The translations under genes and the position numbers were made by a program. The notes under the pieces were generated by a model. That model searched no databases, was not told where the DNA came from, and saw only the letters and a list, made by a program, of their open reading frames with translations. This document shows positions 1-9,067 of a DNA stretch of 64,000 nt, piece by piece. The stretch is from Candidatus Altimarinota bacterium (GTDB taxonomy: Bacteria > Patescibacteriota > Gracilibacteria > BD1-5 > UBA6164). The DNA is taken from contig JAQTWV010000002.1 in assembly GCA_028689115.1 (NCBI GenBank), positions 1 to 64,000 of the forward strand, read 5' to 3'. Position 1 is the first letter of the stretch. Every line of letters starts with the position of its first letter.

Positions 1-10
1 ATATTAGGCT

Positions 11-125
11 CTTGGTAGTTATAACGGTTGAGGTACACCTGTTCCCATCCCGAACACAGAAGTTAAGCCAACTCGTGCTAATGGTAGTGCATCTCGTAGA
101 TGTGCAAGAGTAGGTAGCTGCCAAG
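11..125 (+). rRNA. rrf: 5S ribosomal RNA
   Basis: 5S rRNA of the large ribosomal subunit. The two ends form the terminal helix (CTTGGTAG at 11-18 with CTGCCAAG at 118-125), and the interior carries the conserved 5S blocks CCCATCCCGAACACAGAAGT and TAGG. A short palindrome and a T run (about 128-147) follow. The rest of the rRNA operon would lie before the window start, and two tRNA genes follow closely on the same strand. Confidence 0.96.
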
Positions 126-168
126 ATCTTGATATCAATTTTTTTGTAAATTGCGCGTGCATTTTTAT

Positions 169-243
169 GCGCGAGTAGCTCAGCGGAAGAGCAGTGGCCT
201 TCTAAGCCAAAGGTCGTAGGTTCGATCCCTGCCTCGCGCACCA
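169..243 (+). tRNA. tRNA-Arg (anticodon UCU)
   Basis: Complete cloverleaf with acceptor stem GCGCGAG/CTCGCGC, D arm AGCTCAGCGGAAGAGC, anticodon loop CTTCTAA giving anticodon TCT (reads AGA/AGG), T arm with GTTCGATCC, discriminator A and an encoded CCA. AGA dominates arginine codons in this window, so this should be a major isoacceptor. It lies 43 bases after the 5S rRNA and is probably co-transcribed with it. Confidence 0.95.
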
Positions 244-255
244 TTTTTTTGACCC

Positions 256-332
256 GGGTGATTAGCTCAGTTGGCGAGAGCATCTGCCTTACAAGCAGGA
301 GGTCATAGGTTCGAATCCTATATCACCCACCA
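256..332 (+). tRNA. tRNA-Val (anticodon UAC)
   Basis: Acceptor stem GGGTGAT/ATCACCC, D arm AGCTCAGTTGGCGAGAGC, anticodon loop CTTACAA giving anticodon TAC, T arm GGTTCGAATCC, discriminator A and encoded CCA. It is the last gene of the 5S-tRNA unit. Its 3' end together with the downstream terminator is repeated 167 bases further on (see the repeat entries). Confidence 0.95.
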
Positions 333-391
333 TTTTAAAAATAAAAAGACTCTGATTTAAGTTAAACTTAGATTGGAGTTTTATTTTGTTT
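312..391 (+). repeat. direct repeat copy 1: tRNA-Val 3' end plus terminator
   Basis: An 80-base segment covering the T-arm/acceptor 3' half of tRNA-Val, CCA and its terminator. It recurs at 479-558 with a single mismatch (TTAAG followed by TTAA versus TAAA). Confidence 0.9.
344..388 (+). terminator. terminator after tRNA-Val
   Basis: Imperfect hairpin with GACTCTGATTTAAG pairing to CTTAGATTGGAGTT, followed by a T-rich tail. It is duplicated with the tRNA end at 511-555. Confidence 0.6.
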
Positions 392-478
392 GGATTCGAA
401 AGGAGGGTTTTTCTGAAAGAAAAATTTTATTGTGACGAATAGGAACAATAAAAACGGAGGTCTGACCCTTTAGGGCAA

Positions 479-558
479 CGAATCCTATATCACCCACCAT
501 TTTAAAAATAAAAAGACTCTGATTTAAGTAAAACTTAGATTGGAGTTTTATTTTGTTT
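479..558 (+). repeat. direct repeat copy 2: truncated tRNA-Val 3' end plus terminator
   Basis: Second copy of the segment at 312-391, separated from it by 87 unrelated bases (392-478). It contains only the 3' part of a tRNA, so it is not a functional tRNA gene. Duplications of a tRNA 3' end are typical of integrase attachment sites or of a decayed tandem tRNA copy. No integrase gene is seen nearby. Confidence 0.85.
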
Positions 559-618
559 ATTTTTTGTTTATTTAAAGTATTTGTGTTATTATATCTATAA
601 TATTATATTTATAATTTT

Positions 619-1398
619 ATGACTTTGTTATTACTTTCAACCTCATCATTAAATTGATATTGATTACATAAAATTTTTTATTTTGCTAAAAATGCTTGAT
701 TTGATGGTATTGATTTATTATTAAATGAAGATAATTTTGATGTTTGGAATGAAAAATATTTAGAATCATTGTGCAGTGAATTTGGTATTAAAGTATTGTC
801 TATTACAGCACCATCTAAATGATTAGATGATGAATTAGTAGATAGAATAATTTCTATATGAAAGTATTTAAATGTACAATTAATTACTTTTTCACCACCA
901 TATTTTAAAGATACAAATTCAACTTGGTTTTCAAAAAAATTACCTAAACTTAAAAAAGAAATTACTTCTTTTTCTATTTGAGTTAAAAACGTTGAACCTG
1001 AATTTTTACTTCTAGTAATTCCAAAGTATAGAAATGCCTCATTGCTAGATATAAAGAAAATTACTGGTACTACTTGTTTAGATTTATCATGTATTGATTG
1101 ATCTTCTTGATTAGATATTCTCAAAGCATATAAGATTCTTTGAAGTAGTATTAAAAATATTTATTTAAGTGATAAGCATTCTCAAAAGTCATGATTATTA
1201 CCATGAACTTCAGGTTGAGGTATATCTTATTTACCTTTGGAGAGCTTCTTGATGAAACTTAAAACTACTTGATACTCTGGTTTTATATCATTAAAGGTTA
1301 ATCCTACAGAATTATGAGCTTGAAATGATGAGTTAGTTTTTCAAAAATTTAAGGAGATTATTGTTTATTATAAAAAATATTTTTTAAATTATAAATAA
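619..1398 (+). CDS. sugar phosphate isomerase/epimerase-like TIM-barrel protein
   Basis: A 259-residue protein read with TGA=Gly (about ten in-frame TGA codons). It looks like the xylose isomerase-like TIM barrel/AP endonuclease 2 superfamily. Early on it has KNAGFDGIDLLL, a typical first strand-helix unit. Later segments are KVLSITAP, NVQLITFSPP, SYLPLESFL and GFISLKVNP, the last matching the closing strand of these barrels. The substrate cannot be told from sequence. The start is the first ATG in frame, with an A/T-rich leader and no Shine-Dalgarno, as for most genes here. It converges on the minus-strand operon and shares a terminator with it. Confidence 0.75.
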
Positions 1399-1427
1399 AA
1401 AAAAGACCAAAAATGGTCTTTTTTTTA
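1399..1427. terminator. bidirectional terminator
   Basis: Hairpin AAAAGACC-loop-GGTCTTTT flanked by A and T runs, between the converging genes ending at 1398 (+) and 1425 (-). Confidence 0.85.
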
Positions 1428-2321
1428 TTCTTCTAAATGTTTTTTTCATTCAATATATGCATAGTACCATAAAGATGTTTTAAATACTTCTAAAACTGCT
1501 GTTAGGTATCATAATGCAAGAATTAATCATATGAATATAATACTAAGTATAGTAAGTGCTATTATCAATAAAAATTTAGTTGTAATTAATCATATTACTA
1601 CAAATATCATTATTGGGAAGAATAAGAATATTATGAAATTTATTATTACTCTTAGATTTAAGAAAAAAATTAAAAAATATAATTTAATTGTTTTCTTTAA
1701 ATTTAATATACTTATTTTTGATGATTCTCATATTGATTCAAATACATTTTTACTATTTAGTACGATTGAGTACTTTGAGTAAACAAATAATATATTTAAA
1801 ATTAATCCTAATATAAATATAAATATAAATATATAGTTTATAATCATTATAAATTCAATTCAAATAAATCTTATCATAAACAAATAGAAGTTTAAGATAC
1901 TCATTATTTTAAATTCAGAAAATATATTGTTATATTCAAATAAAGGCAAGAAATTGTATAATCATTGTCAAAATGCTTCACTTGATCAAATACTATTTCA
2001 TTTGTTTTTGAAGTCTATATATTTTATTAATCATCATTCAAAAATAGGAATAGCAAGTGTATAAACTATTATGAATGTAATTCAAACTACAATTGCTTCA
2101 AATCAGTAATCTGACTCAAGGAAATATAGCAATTTTTTTAAAGTTTCATCCTTATTTCAAAATATAACTACATATGTATATATTGATTGGTAAACTAAAA
2201 GAAATGTCAAAAAAATTATAGAAAGTAGTCATGGGAAAATATAAAATTTTTTTATTTTATGGTCGTCTCTTATTATTTTCCGTGCTGGAAGTATAATTTT
2301 TTCCTTTAAATCATTATTCAT
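1425..2321 (-). CDS. polytopic membrane protein, function unknown
   Basis: A 298-residue protein with about six hydrophobic segments, for example around FPGLLSIIFLTFLLVY near residue 30 and a pair near residues 230-275. No catalytic motif is recognised. Its ATG overlaps the end of the upstream substrate-binding protein gene by 8 bases (stop TAA inside ATGAATAA), so the two are translationally coupled and last in a long minus-strand operon. It might act with that binding protein, but it does not look like a standard ABC permease. Confidence 0.7.
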
Positions 2322-4554
2322 AGAGTTTTTTAAATATAAATTTAAAGAAATTTCAAATACTTTTATTTTCAAAATTTATTATTTTATTTTCTTTTATATA
2401 TGAAGAATTTAAAACATATGATCTCAAAGCCTTATTAGGTAATTTATTGTATGCAAATTTATTTTTTAAATTTTTATCTACAAGTAAATTTATCTTAGGA
2501 GTATAAAGTGTTTTTATTACTTGTTCATCTTTTAGTATTTCTAAGATTTTATTTTCATTTTCAGTTATTTTTTCTTCACTTAATATATCAGATTTTAGTT
2601 CTTCTAATAATATATCTAAACTTGTTTTTTTGATATTACTAAAATTATATCAAGTTTTTGATTGACTTGAGTGAAAATAAGGGAATATATTGAATTCAAA
2701 ATATCCTAAATTTACTCAAGTTAAAATCATATCATAATCATCTTTATTTGATAAAACTTTAGCTACACTGTTTAAATCAAAAGGAACTAATTCAATTTCA
2801 ATTCATAATTCTTTTAGCGAATTTTTAACAAAATTTGCTGTTTGATCAAGTGCTTTTTCTGTATTTAAATAATAAAGTCTAAGAGTAAATGGATTTAAAT
2901 CTTTATCATAATATATATTTTCATCGAGCTTATTTACTTTTTCAAATTTATCCTTATCTATTTGATTAACTGCATCTTTTTTCTTTTTTTCTGCATCAAT
3001 CTTATTTGTTTCTGCTTGTTCTAATGCTATTTTTTTATTTTCTGCATCTAAATCTAAAACAAATTGTTTTTCAGCCTTATTTAATTCATCTTTATCACTA
3101 TTTAGTAGGAAATTAACTTCTTCTTTAAAAATCTTATTATTATTAATTACAAAATATATTTTGTAATTATTTTTTCAAACATTAAAATTTCATAGACTAG
3201 TTTTTAATCTATAGAAAAATTTTTCATCTCATAATTTAAAACCTTCTAATTTCTTATCATTTATATATACTTCTTGAACTCATGATTCTACTTTTCATTC
3301 TAGAAGTATATCATCTTTTGTAACAAAATTATATTTTTCAACGTATGTTGGTTTTACTATAATTTCTGATTTTTTTTGAAAAGCATCAATTGTTAAATTA
3401 TCATTACTAGGTTCAGTTGTACCAGTGCTTGTTGTTACTTCATTACTAGAATTAGTTGCTTCTAAGCTTGGCATTAAGTCATCAATGTATTTTGATTTTT
3501 TATAATATCACAATGTTTTCATTACTGATTCAAAATTTTTGATACTTGTTTCTTTATCTATAGAACTACCTGTTAAATATGGATTATTAACAACATCAAA
3601 ATTATCTTTTCATAATAATTCTACTAAATTGTTTGAGTTTATCTTACTAAAAATATAATTTCTAAAAGTAGTATCAGTGACTTTATTTTGATTTATAAAT
3701 AATCAGACAAATTGTGGTAGAGTATATTTAGAGCTTTGAAGTCTAGGAATAGATCAACCAACTATATTTCCATCATCATTAAACACATTTACTGATTGTT
3801 TATTTTTTAAAAATGTATTTGTATCTGGAAATATATTTAAAATGATTTTTGAGATATTTCATTTATTATAATATTCATTTTTATCTAAAATAATTTTTGA
3901 AACTCAGATAGTTAAATCAGAACTTACACTTGATATCTTAAAATCTCATGAGTAAATACCTCAATTTGTAGGGAAATTTCAAAATATATTTTCTTTTGAT
4001 AAACTATCAATATTTTCTTTTGAAAGTATTGGTTGAAAAAAAACATTTAAAAAATTTACATCTTTTTTATTATTTTTAAATGTAATTACGTTTTCTTTAT
4101 ACTCTATACTTGTATCTTCAAGTAGGGAATTTAGTATGATATTTGAATTTGTTGATTTAATTAATTGATATGTAGAATATATATCTTCTGCAGTAATTTT
4201 TTTTCAATTTGACCATATTGCATCATCATTAATATAACACTCTATATTTACAAGAGAATTTATATCACAATTTGCTATATCTCAGATTATTTTATTTTGT
4301 TCTAAATCATATTTTAATAATGATCTGTATAATAATCAAACAACATATTGATTATTTCAAGATAGGTTTTTAAGAGGATTTAAACTTGGAAAATTTCAAA
4401 TTAATCACTCTGAAATAGTCCCTCATTTTACAGGAACTGTTTTAGCATCAATATATAAAAAAATATATATAAGATGGAATAATGAAGTAAACAAAAATAG
4501 AATACTTATTAAAAATAAGTATTTTTTTAGTTTAATAAACTTTTGAGTTATCAT
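2314..4554 (-). CDS. family 5 extracellular solute-binding protein with large insert
   Basis: A 746-residue peptide/nickel-type ABC substrate-binding protein (SBP_bac_5 family). An N-terminal membrane anchor (about residues 8-33) is followed by the family signatures GGTISEGL, NPL and YRSLLKYD, and near the C-terminus NIFPYFHSSQS. Typical members have about 520-600 residues. The extra length comes from a central insert: a Ser/Thr-rich linker, a beta-rich Ig-like stretch containing ILLEGKVESGVQEVYIN, and a charged predicted coiled coil (EQAETNKIDAEKKKKDAV). No permease or ATPase gene adjoins it. It probably binds peptides at the cell surface; the insert suggests an added tethering or interaction role. 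Confidence 0.82.
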
Positions 4555-4568
4555 AAAATAATGAAAAA

Positions 4569-4787
4569 TTATTTAATTAGAAATAATGCTAATGAATTTA
4601 AAATAAATAAAACTCAAAGTATAATTGTAGCATTTTGAAGTATTTTTTCAGGACCTCTTTTAGTTACTTCTCCCATACCAGAACTCATATCACTTAGATT
4701 TAAAGATACATTTTTGTTTTGTATTAAAACAATAAAAATAAGCAATACAGAAACTATAACTTCACTAAATTTTAAAATATCAAACAT
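4569..4787 (-). CDS. secG: preprotein translocase subunit SecG
   Basis: A 72-residue protein with two membrane segments (about 5-22 and 53-70) joined by a loop containing SGMGEVTKRGPEKILQNAT, which matches the SecG pattern of a small-residue loop followed by RG.EK/N and a Thr before the second helix. SecG assists SecYEG/SecA-driven export; secA lies at 23244-25841. It sits inside the tight minus-strand operon, 4 bases after the upstream gene. Confidence 0.8.
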
Positions 4788-4791
4788 TGGT

Positions 4792-5187
4792 CTATTTTTT
4801 AGAAAATAATATTGTATAAAACATATTCAAAATTGTAAAAATTGCAACTGCAATTATGAAATTTATTCATCAGTTGATTGTATAAGTAATTCAAGGAATA
4901 ACTAAAATTTCATTAAATATATAATCAAGCAACCAAAGAACGATTCAATTTACAATAAAAGCAACTAATCATAAAAAAACAAAAAATAATGGCAGAGATA
5001 ATATCTTTAATATTGGTTTTATAGTTATGTTTATAAGACCAAGTAAGGCTCATCAAATAATGTATGTTTTTATTCATCATTCTACTATTATTCAGGCTTC
5101 TACTCATTTATCAGGATTCATACCTAATAGATATGTAAGCGCAAATAATATAAGAGCATTAAATAATATAGATAAAAATATTTTCAT
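4792..5187 (-). CDS. phage holin family 4-like membrane protein (PF04020 type)
   Basis: A 131-residue protein with four hydrophobic segments. It resembles the PF04020 'mycobacterial 4TMS/phage holin family 4' group: an N-terminal helix, then GGALLGLINITIKPILKILSL, LPLFFVFLGLVAFIVNGIVL and a last helix. This is a common bacterial membrane family of unknown function, and the holin name does not imply a phage. It is 1 base from the upstream gene and 4 bases from secG, so co-transcribed with both. Confidence 0.7.
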
Positions 5188-5188
5188 T

Positions 5189-5650
5189 TTATAATTTTAA
5201 TAAATTAATAAGTTTTTCGCTATTTGTTAATTTTCATCATTTACCTTCATTTAAATATTGAGGTAATATATTTTTTAAGTCTAAACAGATATTATTATCT
5301 ATTTTTAAGTCTATTTGTTTAATTCCTTTTTTGTTTAAATTTAATCTAAGTAAAATTGCCGTATCTCAATAATATATATAAGAAAATTCATTTATACTTG
5401 AAAATTCATAGAAATAATCTCATATTTTAACTCCTAAATCTGTTATTTCTACATAAATAGTATCTGAAGAATTGTTTTCAATAAAAAAACTAACTCAAGC
5501 TATTAAAAAAACTATAAAACTTAATCAATATTGTTTTGTAAATATTCACCAAATTGCTAATCATAAAATAACACTTATCGCTATAATATACCAAAGTTTA
5601 CCTCTATTTTTAGTATCTGAAAAATTCCATTTATAAATTGTATTAGACAT
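5189..5650 (-). CDS. two-helix membrane protein, function unknown
   Basis: A 153-residue protein with a short cytoplasmic start (YKWNFSDTKNRGK), two adjacent membrane helices (about 18-55) and a soluble beta-rich C-terminal domain (YVEITDLGVKIGDYFYEF). This resembles small PH-like membrane proteins found next to conjugation-like genes in Patescibacteria, but I cannot name a family. It is 2-3 bases from both neighbours and may belong to the same surface apparatus. Confidence 0.65.
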
Positions 5651-5652
5651 TT

Positions 5653-6003
5653 TTAACTTAAGTTATCAATTATTAATTTTATAATAAACCATGCAAGACT
5701 AGCAATTACAAATCAACCTATAGCCATAACAATTGTATTTTTTCATTTTGATTTATCTTGTTCAATTGATCAAAAAAGTATTTGATATGCTCAAATTATT
5801 ATAAAAATAACAGCAATAGTTCAAGCTATACTCATAGCAAAATCTATGGCTCATTTTATAACTCAAGGTATATCATCAACATGTATTTCTCACTTTTTTA
5901 ATTTTGAATCACTTAAACTATTTCAAAGTATTCATGCATCACTTGCAAATACATTTGAGTATGACATGATTATTGCAAATATATAAAAAAAATATTTTCT
6001 CAT
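5653..6003 (-). CDS. VirB2/TrbC-like pilin or T4SS membrane subunit
   Basis: A 116-residue protein with an N-terminal signal segment (about 1-22, ending NVFASDA) and two hydrophobic helices (about 55-80 and 92-113) separated by a basic loop EQDKSKGKNT. This is the architecture of VirB2/TrbC-type pilins. The identification rests mainly on architecture and on its place directly after PrgI and TraC-like genes, a conserved trio in CPR genomes. Start ATG at 6003; the previous gene ends 3 bases upstream. Confidence 0.65.
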
Positions 6004-6005
6004 AA

Positions 6006-6716
6006 TTAATTTGTTATGTTATATGTTTCTATATCTCAAGAAATACTACCTACACTATCAAGCCTTGGATTATAATAATCTGTCAGAAAATGAACTAGTT
6101 CTTCTTTAGTAAGAGTTTCTGCTTTTATTCAAATATTTTCAAGTCATGTTTTTGTTCCATTAAATCTTGCTAGGAGTCATTTCTTTAATTTAGTAAATGT
6201 TCTTTGTTGAGATTTTATAGAAACTATGTCAGTTGCTTGATTTATAGATTTCCAAAATGAATTAAATATTCAAAGAATAGAATCATCTTTTACACTCTTA
6301 TTTCATTCATTATCAAAAGGAATAATGATGTAAAATTCTTTCTTCATAATTTGGGCAACTTCAATAAGTTTCCTTAAATATTCTATATATTCATAAGTTT
6401 GATTTTGAAGAAGAGAATTAGTTTGTTTTATAGCTTTTTCATTTAGATTTGATAAATAAGTTTCTATATCCAATTTTTTTGATCTAACTAAGATTTGAAT
6501 AGGATAATCTAGAGAATTAAGAAATCTTTGGAAACTTATTATAATAGAGTCTTGTTCATCTGTATTTTTAAGCAAAAAATTTATAGTAGAACATTTTACA
6601 ACTAATCTAGCACTCCCATCTTTCATTATAAGTATATTTTCTTTTATACTTGAAAAAGGTAAGTATCTTTGAGTTGAACTATCAGGATGTTCTTTTTTAT
6701 TTGTTTTTATTGGCAC
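6006..6716 (-). CDS. TraC-like N-terminal domain protein (T4SS ATPase associated)
   Basis: A 236-residue protein resembling the N-terminal domain of VirB4/TraC family ATPases: STQRYLPFSSIKENILIMKDG near the start, then SFQRFLNSLDYPIQILV, which is typical of this domain. The ATPase core (Walker A and B) is absent. In CPR bacteria this domain is often a stand-alone gene after prgI, with the ATPase encoded separately. The start appears to be GTG (6716-6714), because no ATG or TTG lies between it and the upstream in-frame stop. Confidence 0.72.
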
Positions 6717-6733
6717 TTTTAAATTTTTAATAA

Positions 6734-7147
6734 TTAAATTTTATTTAATTTATCTTCTATATCTTTTATCTTATCTATTTTATCTTTAAAATCTACTTTA
6801 TTATCTATTTTATTTTCTATATTTGTAACAAATCATATATCCATTAATGAATAACTATCAACTGATTTTACCCATTTTCTGGTATCAAGATTTACTTTAT
6901 ATCTTACAAATGATAGTACGAAGTTAGTAAATGTCATTTCAGAATACTTAAATACTGCTATAATTACTCAAGTCAAAGCTATTAAAATAGCTGGAATCGC
7001 AGCAACTTCTTTTCATATTGGCAAAAGTGATTTAAATACTGAATATCAAATTCAAAATCAAATCATTACTATTATTAGTTGTCTTAAACTAAGTCATAAT
7101 AATATCGGATCTTCATTTTCAATTTGGACTGGAATCTTATATTGCAT
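6734..7147 (-). CDS. PrgI family protein
   Basis: A 137-residue protein opening with MQYKIPVQIENEDPIL, then RQL and two membrane helices (about 25-75), and continuing with KYSEMTFTNFVLSFVRYK. This matches the PrgI family of conjugative type IV secretion systems. The C-terminal tail is a charged Asp/Lys/Ile-rich coil (KIDNKVDFKDKIDKIKD). It precedes the TraC-N gene by 17 bases and would anchor the secretion or pilus apparatus in the membrane. Confidence 0.8.
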
Positions 7148-7196
7148 ATTTTTGATTAATTATTTAATTAACTTTTTGTATTTTAATTATTTTTTC

Positions 7197-7637
7197 TTAA
7201 TTTCAAAATACTTCTTTCCATATTTTATCTTCTAAATCTTGCATAATTATATAATCATTGTCTAATTCATGATCATATCATAAAATATGTAATATTGAGT
7301 GAATTAGTAGTTTATAAAATTCTTTTTCTTCTCATAGAGAATATTCTATAGCTTGTTCTTTTATTTTGCTTTCTGACATAATAATTTCTCAAGCAATATC
7401 ATCTTTTTTTAAATCATTAAAATCATCAAAATAATGAAAACTAAGAACGTCAGTTGTTTTATCAATATTTCTATAATTTTTGTTCAAATTTTTTATACTA
7501 TCATCATCTAAAAACACTATATTTAGTGTTCAATTTTGAGGTATATTTACTATATTAAAAATACATTCAAATATAGAGTCAATACATTTTTTGTTTGTAT
7601 TAAAACTTGGCGTTGTTAAGATATTGTAATTAAACAT
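7197..7637 (-). CDS. ybeY: endoribonuclease YbeY (16S rRNA maturation)
   Basis: A 146-residue zinc-dependent RNase of the YbeY/UPF0054 family, involved in 16S rRNA 3' end maturation and ribosome quality control. Visible motifs: [19 protein letters not shown], then AGEIIMS and the metal site HSILHILGYDH, with three histidines in the H-x3-H-x5-H spacing. Length is normal. It is the first gene of the long minus-strand operon, 49 bases before prgI. Confidence 0.93.
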
Positions 7638-7683
7638 TTTAAGTATTTTCTTAAGAAAAATAAGCTAAATTTATTATATATAT

Positions 7684-7715
7684 ATTGCAAGATTTTACAA
7701 AATTATTATAATATT
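7684..7715 (+). promoter_or_regulatory. putative sigma-70 promoter of candidate RNA
   Basis: TTGCAA, then about 16-17 bases and TATAAT (near 7707-7712), with a T-rich stretch after it. It precedes a region that lacks an ORF but ends in a long terminator hairpin. Confidence 0.5.
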
Positions 7716-7721
7716 TATGTC

Positions 7722-8001
7722 TATTTTATAGGTGGCAGGTCAAACTAATTTTCCTTACAAATATTAGTAATTTGATATATCTTAGAAGTTTTACTATGAG
7801 GGTTAATATGGGAACACATATAAAAAATTATTTATTTGTGAACTTGCTTTAATGCTATATATTTTCTTTCAGAAATAATAACGGAAATATCATAAAAATT
7901 CCGAAATAAGGAATACAAAAATTTTGACTGACCATAAATATGGATAAAAATACATGATAAAGATTATAATTAATTGTAATTTTTATCTTGTATTTTTTTT
8001 G
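7722..8001 (+). ncRNA. candidate structured small RNA with terminator (family unknown)
   Basis: No ORF is credible on either strand between ybeY and the ferredoxin gene. The segment has a promoter-like sequence upstream, ends that can pair over a long distance (GGTCAAA near 7738 with TTTTGAC near 7921; CCTTA near 7753 with TAAGG near 7907), a small internal hairpin (CGGAA/TTCCG near 7882-7903), and a long terminal hairpin with a T tail at 7946-8001. The rod-like layout recalls 6S RNA, but no conserved block of 6S, tmRNA, SRP RNA or RNase P RNA is recognised. Exact ends are approximate. Confidence 0.4.
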
Positions 8002-8049
8002 ATTAATTATATATTATATACCATTAATTATAATTTAAGTTTTTAAGAT

Positions 8050-8253
8050 ATGACTACTTTTGAAGAAAAAAAAGTTCCTTATGTAAATGAAACATGTATT
8101 GGTTGTGGTGCTTGTGTTGCAATTTGTAATGAAGTTTTTGATCTAGATGATGATTGAAAAGCATTTGCAATTGAATGAATGGATAGCTCAAATGCTACTT
8201 GAATTGATGACGCTATTTCGGCTTGCCCAGTTAATGCTATACATTATAAATAA
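8050..8253 (+). CDS. 4Fe-4S ferredoxin
   Basis: A 67-residue small ferredoxin with CIGCGACVAICNEVF near residues 16-30 and the distal ACPVNAI cysteine, so C-x2-C-x2-C-x3-C...C-P ligands are present for one cluster. It has three in-frame TGA(Gly) codons. It may donate electrons to iron-sulfur enzymes in the window such as the radical SAM proteins NrdG and MtaB; that link is inference. The A/T-rich leader lacks a Shine-Dalgarno. Confidence 0.9.
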
Positions 8254-8354
8254 AAAATGTAAAGCTAATTTTACTAAATTTAGTTGGTAATTATTGAAAA
8301 AAAATATACAATTTAAACGTTATTTATTTTTATTTATATAATAATAATTTAATT

Positions 8355-8969
8355 ATGAAATTACAAAAAGTTAGATTAGCTTTTACGCTTATCGAGTTAC
8401 TAGTTGTTATTACAATTATTGGTATTCTTGCTACTGGAGCAGTTTCTATTTTTACATCTCAAATACAAAAGGCAAGAGATTCTACTAGAATTTCTTCAAT
8501 AGAAGCGTTAAAAGCTTCAGTTGAACAAGTTTATCAAGATACTTGAGAATACCCACATGCAGATTTATTTTTTACTGAAGTTCAAGATTACTTAGAAACT
8601 ATGCCAAGTGATCCTAAACATTCTCAACCATGTAATGATAATTGAGTAACTTGATGAGTTGATTGTGGTTATGCATATATTACTAGTACAGATGCAAATG
8701 GTATACTTTATGGTACATATGAATTATCATCAGCATTTGAAAATTCTTGAAATTTAACTGCTAGAGCTGAATCTGATTCTTGAACAGATGATCTTAGATT
8801 AGAAATGTGAATTGATACTGCTTGAAATGATACAGTTGTTGATGATGGTGATATTACTGGACTTGGTACTTCTTGAGCTTGTACTCCTGCTTGAGCTGTT
8901 GCTGTAGCTTGAACTGATTTAATAATTATAAATTGAAATCCTGCTACTGCTTGAAATGAATGTGGTTAG
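8355..8969 (+). CDS. type IV pilin-like secreted protein (prepilin N-terminus)
   Basis: A 204-residue protein with a class III prepilin signal: LAFTLIELLVVITIIGILA near residues 8-27, in which cleavage would leave a methylated Phe, followed by the hydrophobic helix and SQIQKARDSTRISSIEAL. The globular part is Gly/Thr/Asp-rich with one predicted disulfide pair (PCNDN...DCGY). It would be assembled into a pilus or pseudopilus by machinery outside this window. It is followed by its own terminator. Confidence 0.88.
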
Positions 8970-8971
8970 TT

Positions 8972-9001
8972 AAAAAATCTCTTATTATAAGAGATTTTTT
9001 T
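8972..9001 (+). terminator. terminator after pilin gene
   Basis: Palindromic hairpin AATCTCTTATTATAAGAGATT flanked by A and T runs. Confidence 0.85.
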
Positions 9002-9067
9002 ATTTATTAATTTTGTAAAAAGATAATAAATTCATATAATGAATTTATTATCTTTTTATTTTTTAGT

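Noticed and set aside
678-1124. 148-codon ORF on the minus strand
   Set aside because: It is the antisense shadow of the TIM-barrel gene 619-1398, whose translation with TGA=Gly matches a known fold; the minus-strand ORF has no recognisable family.
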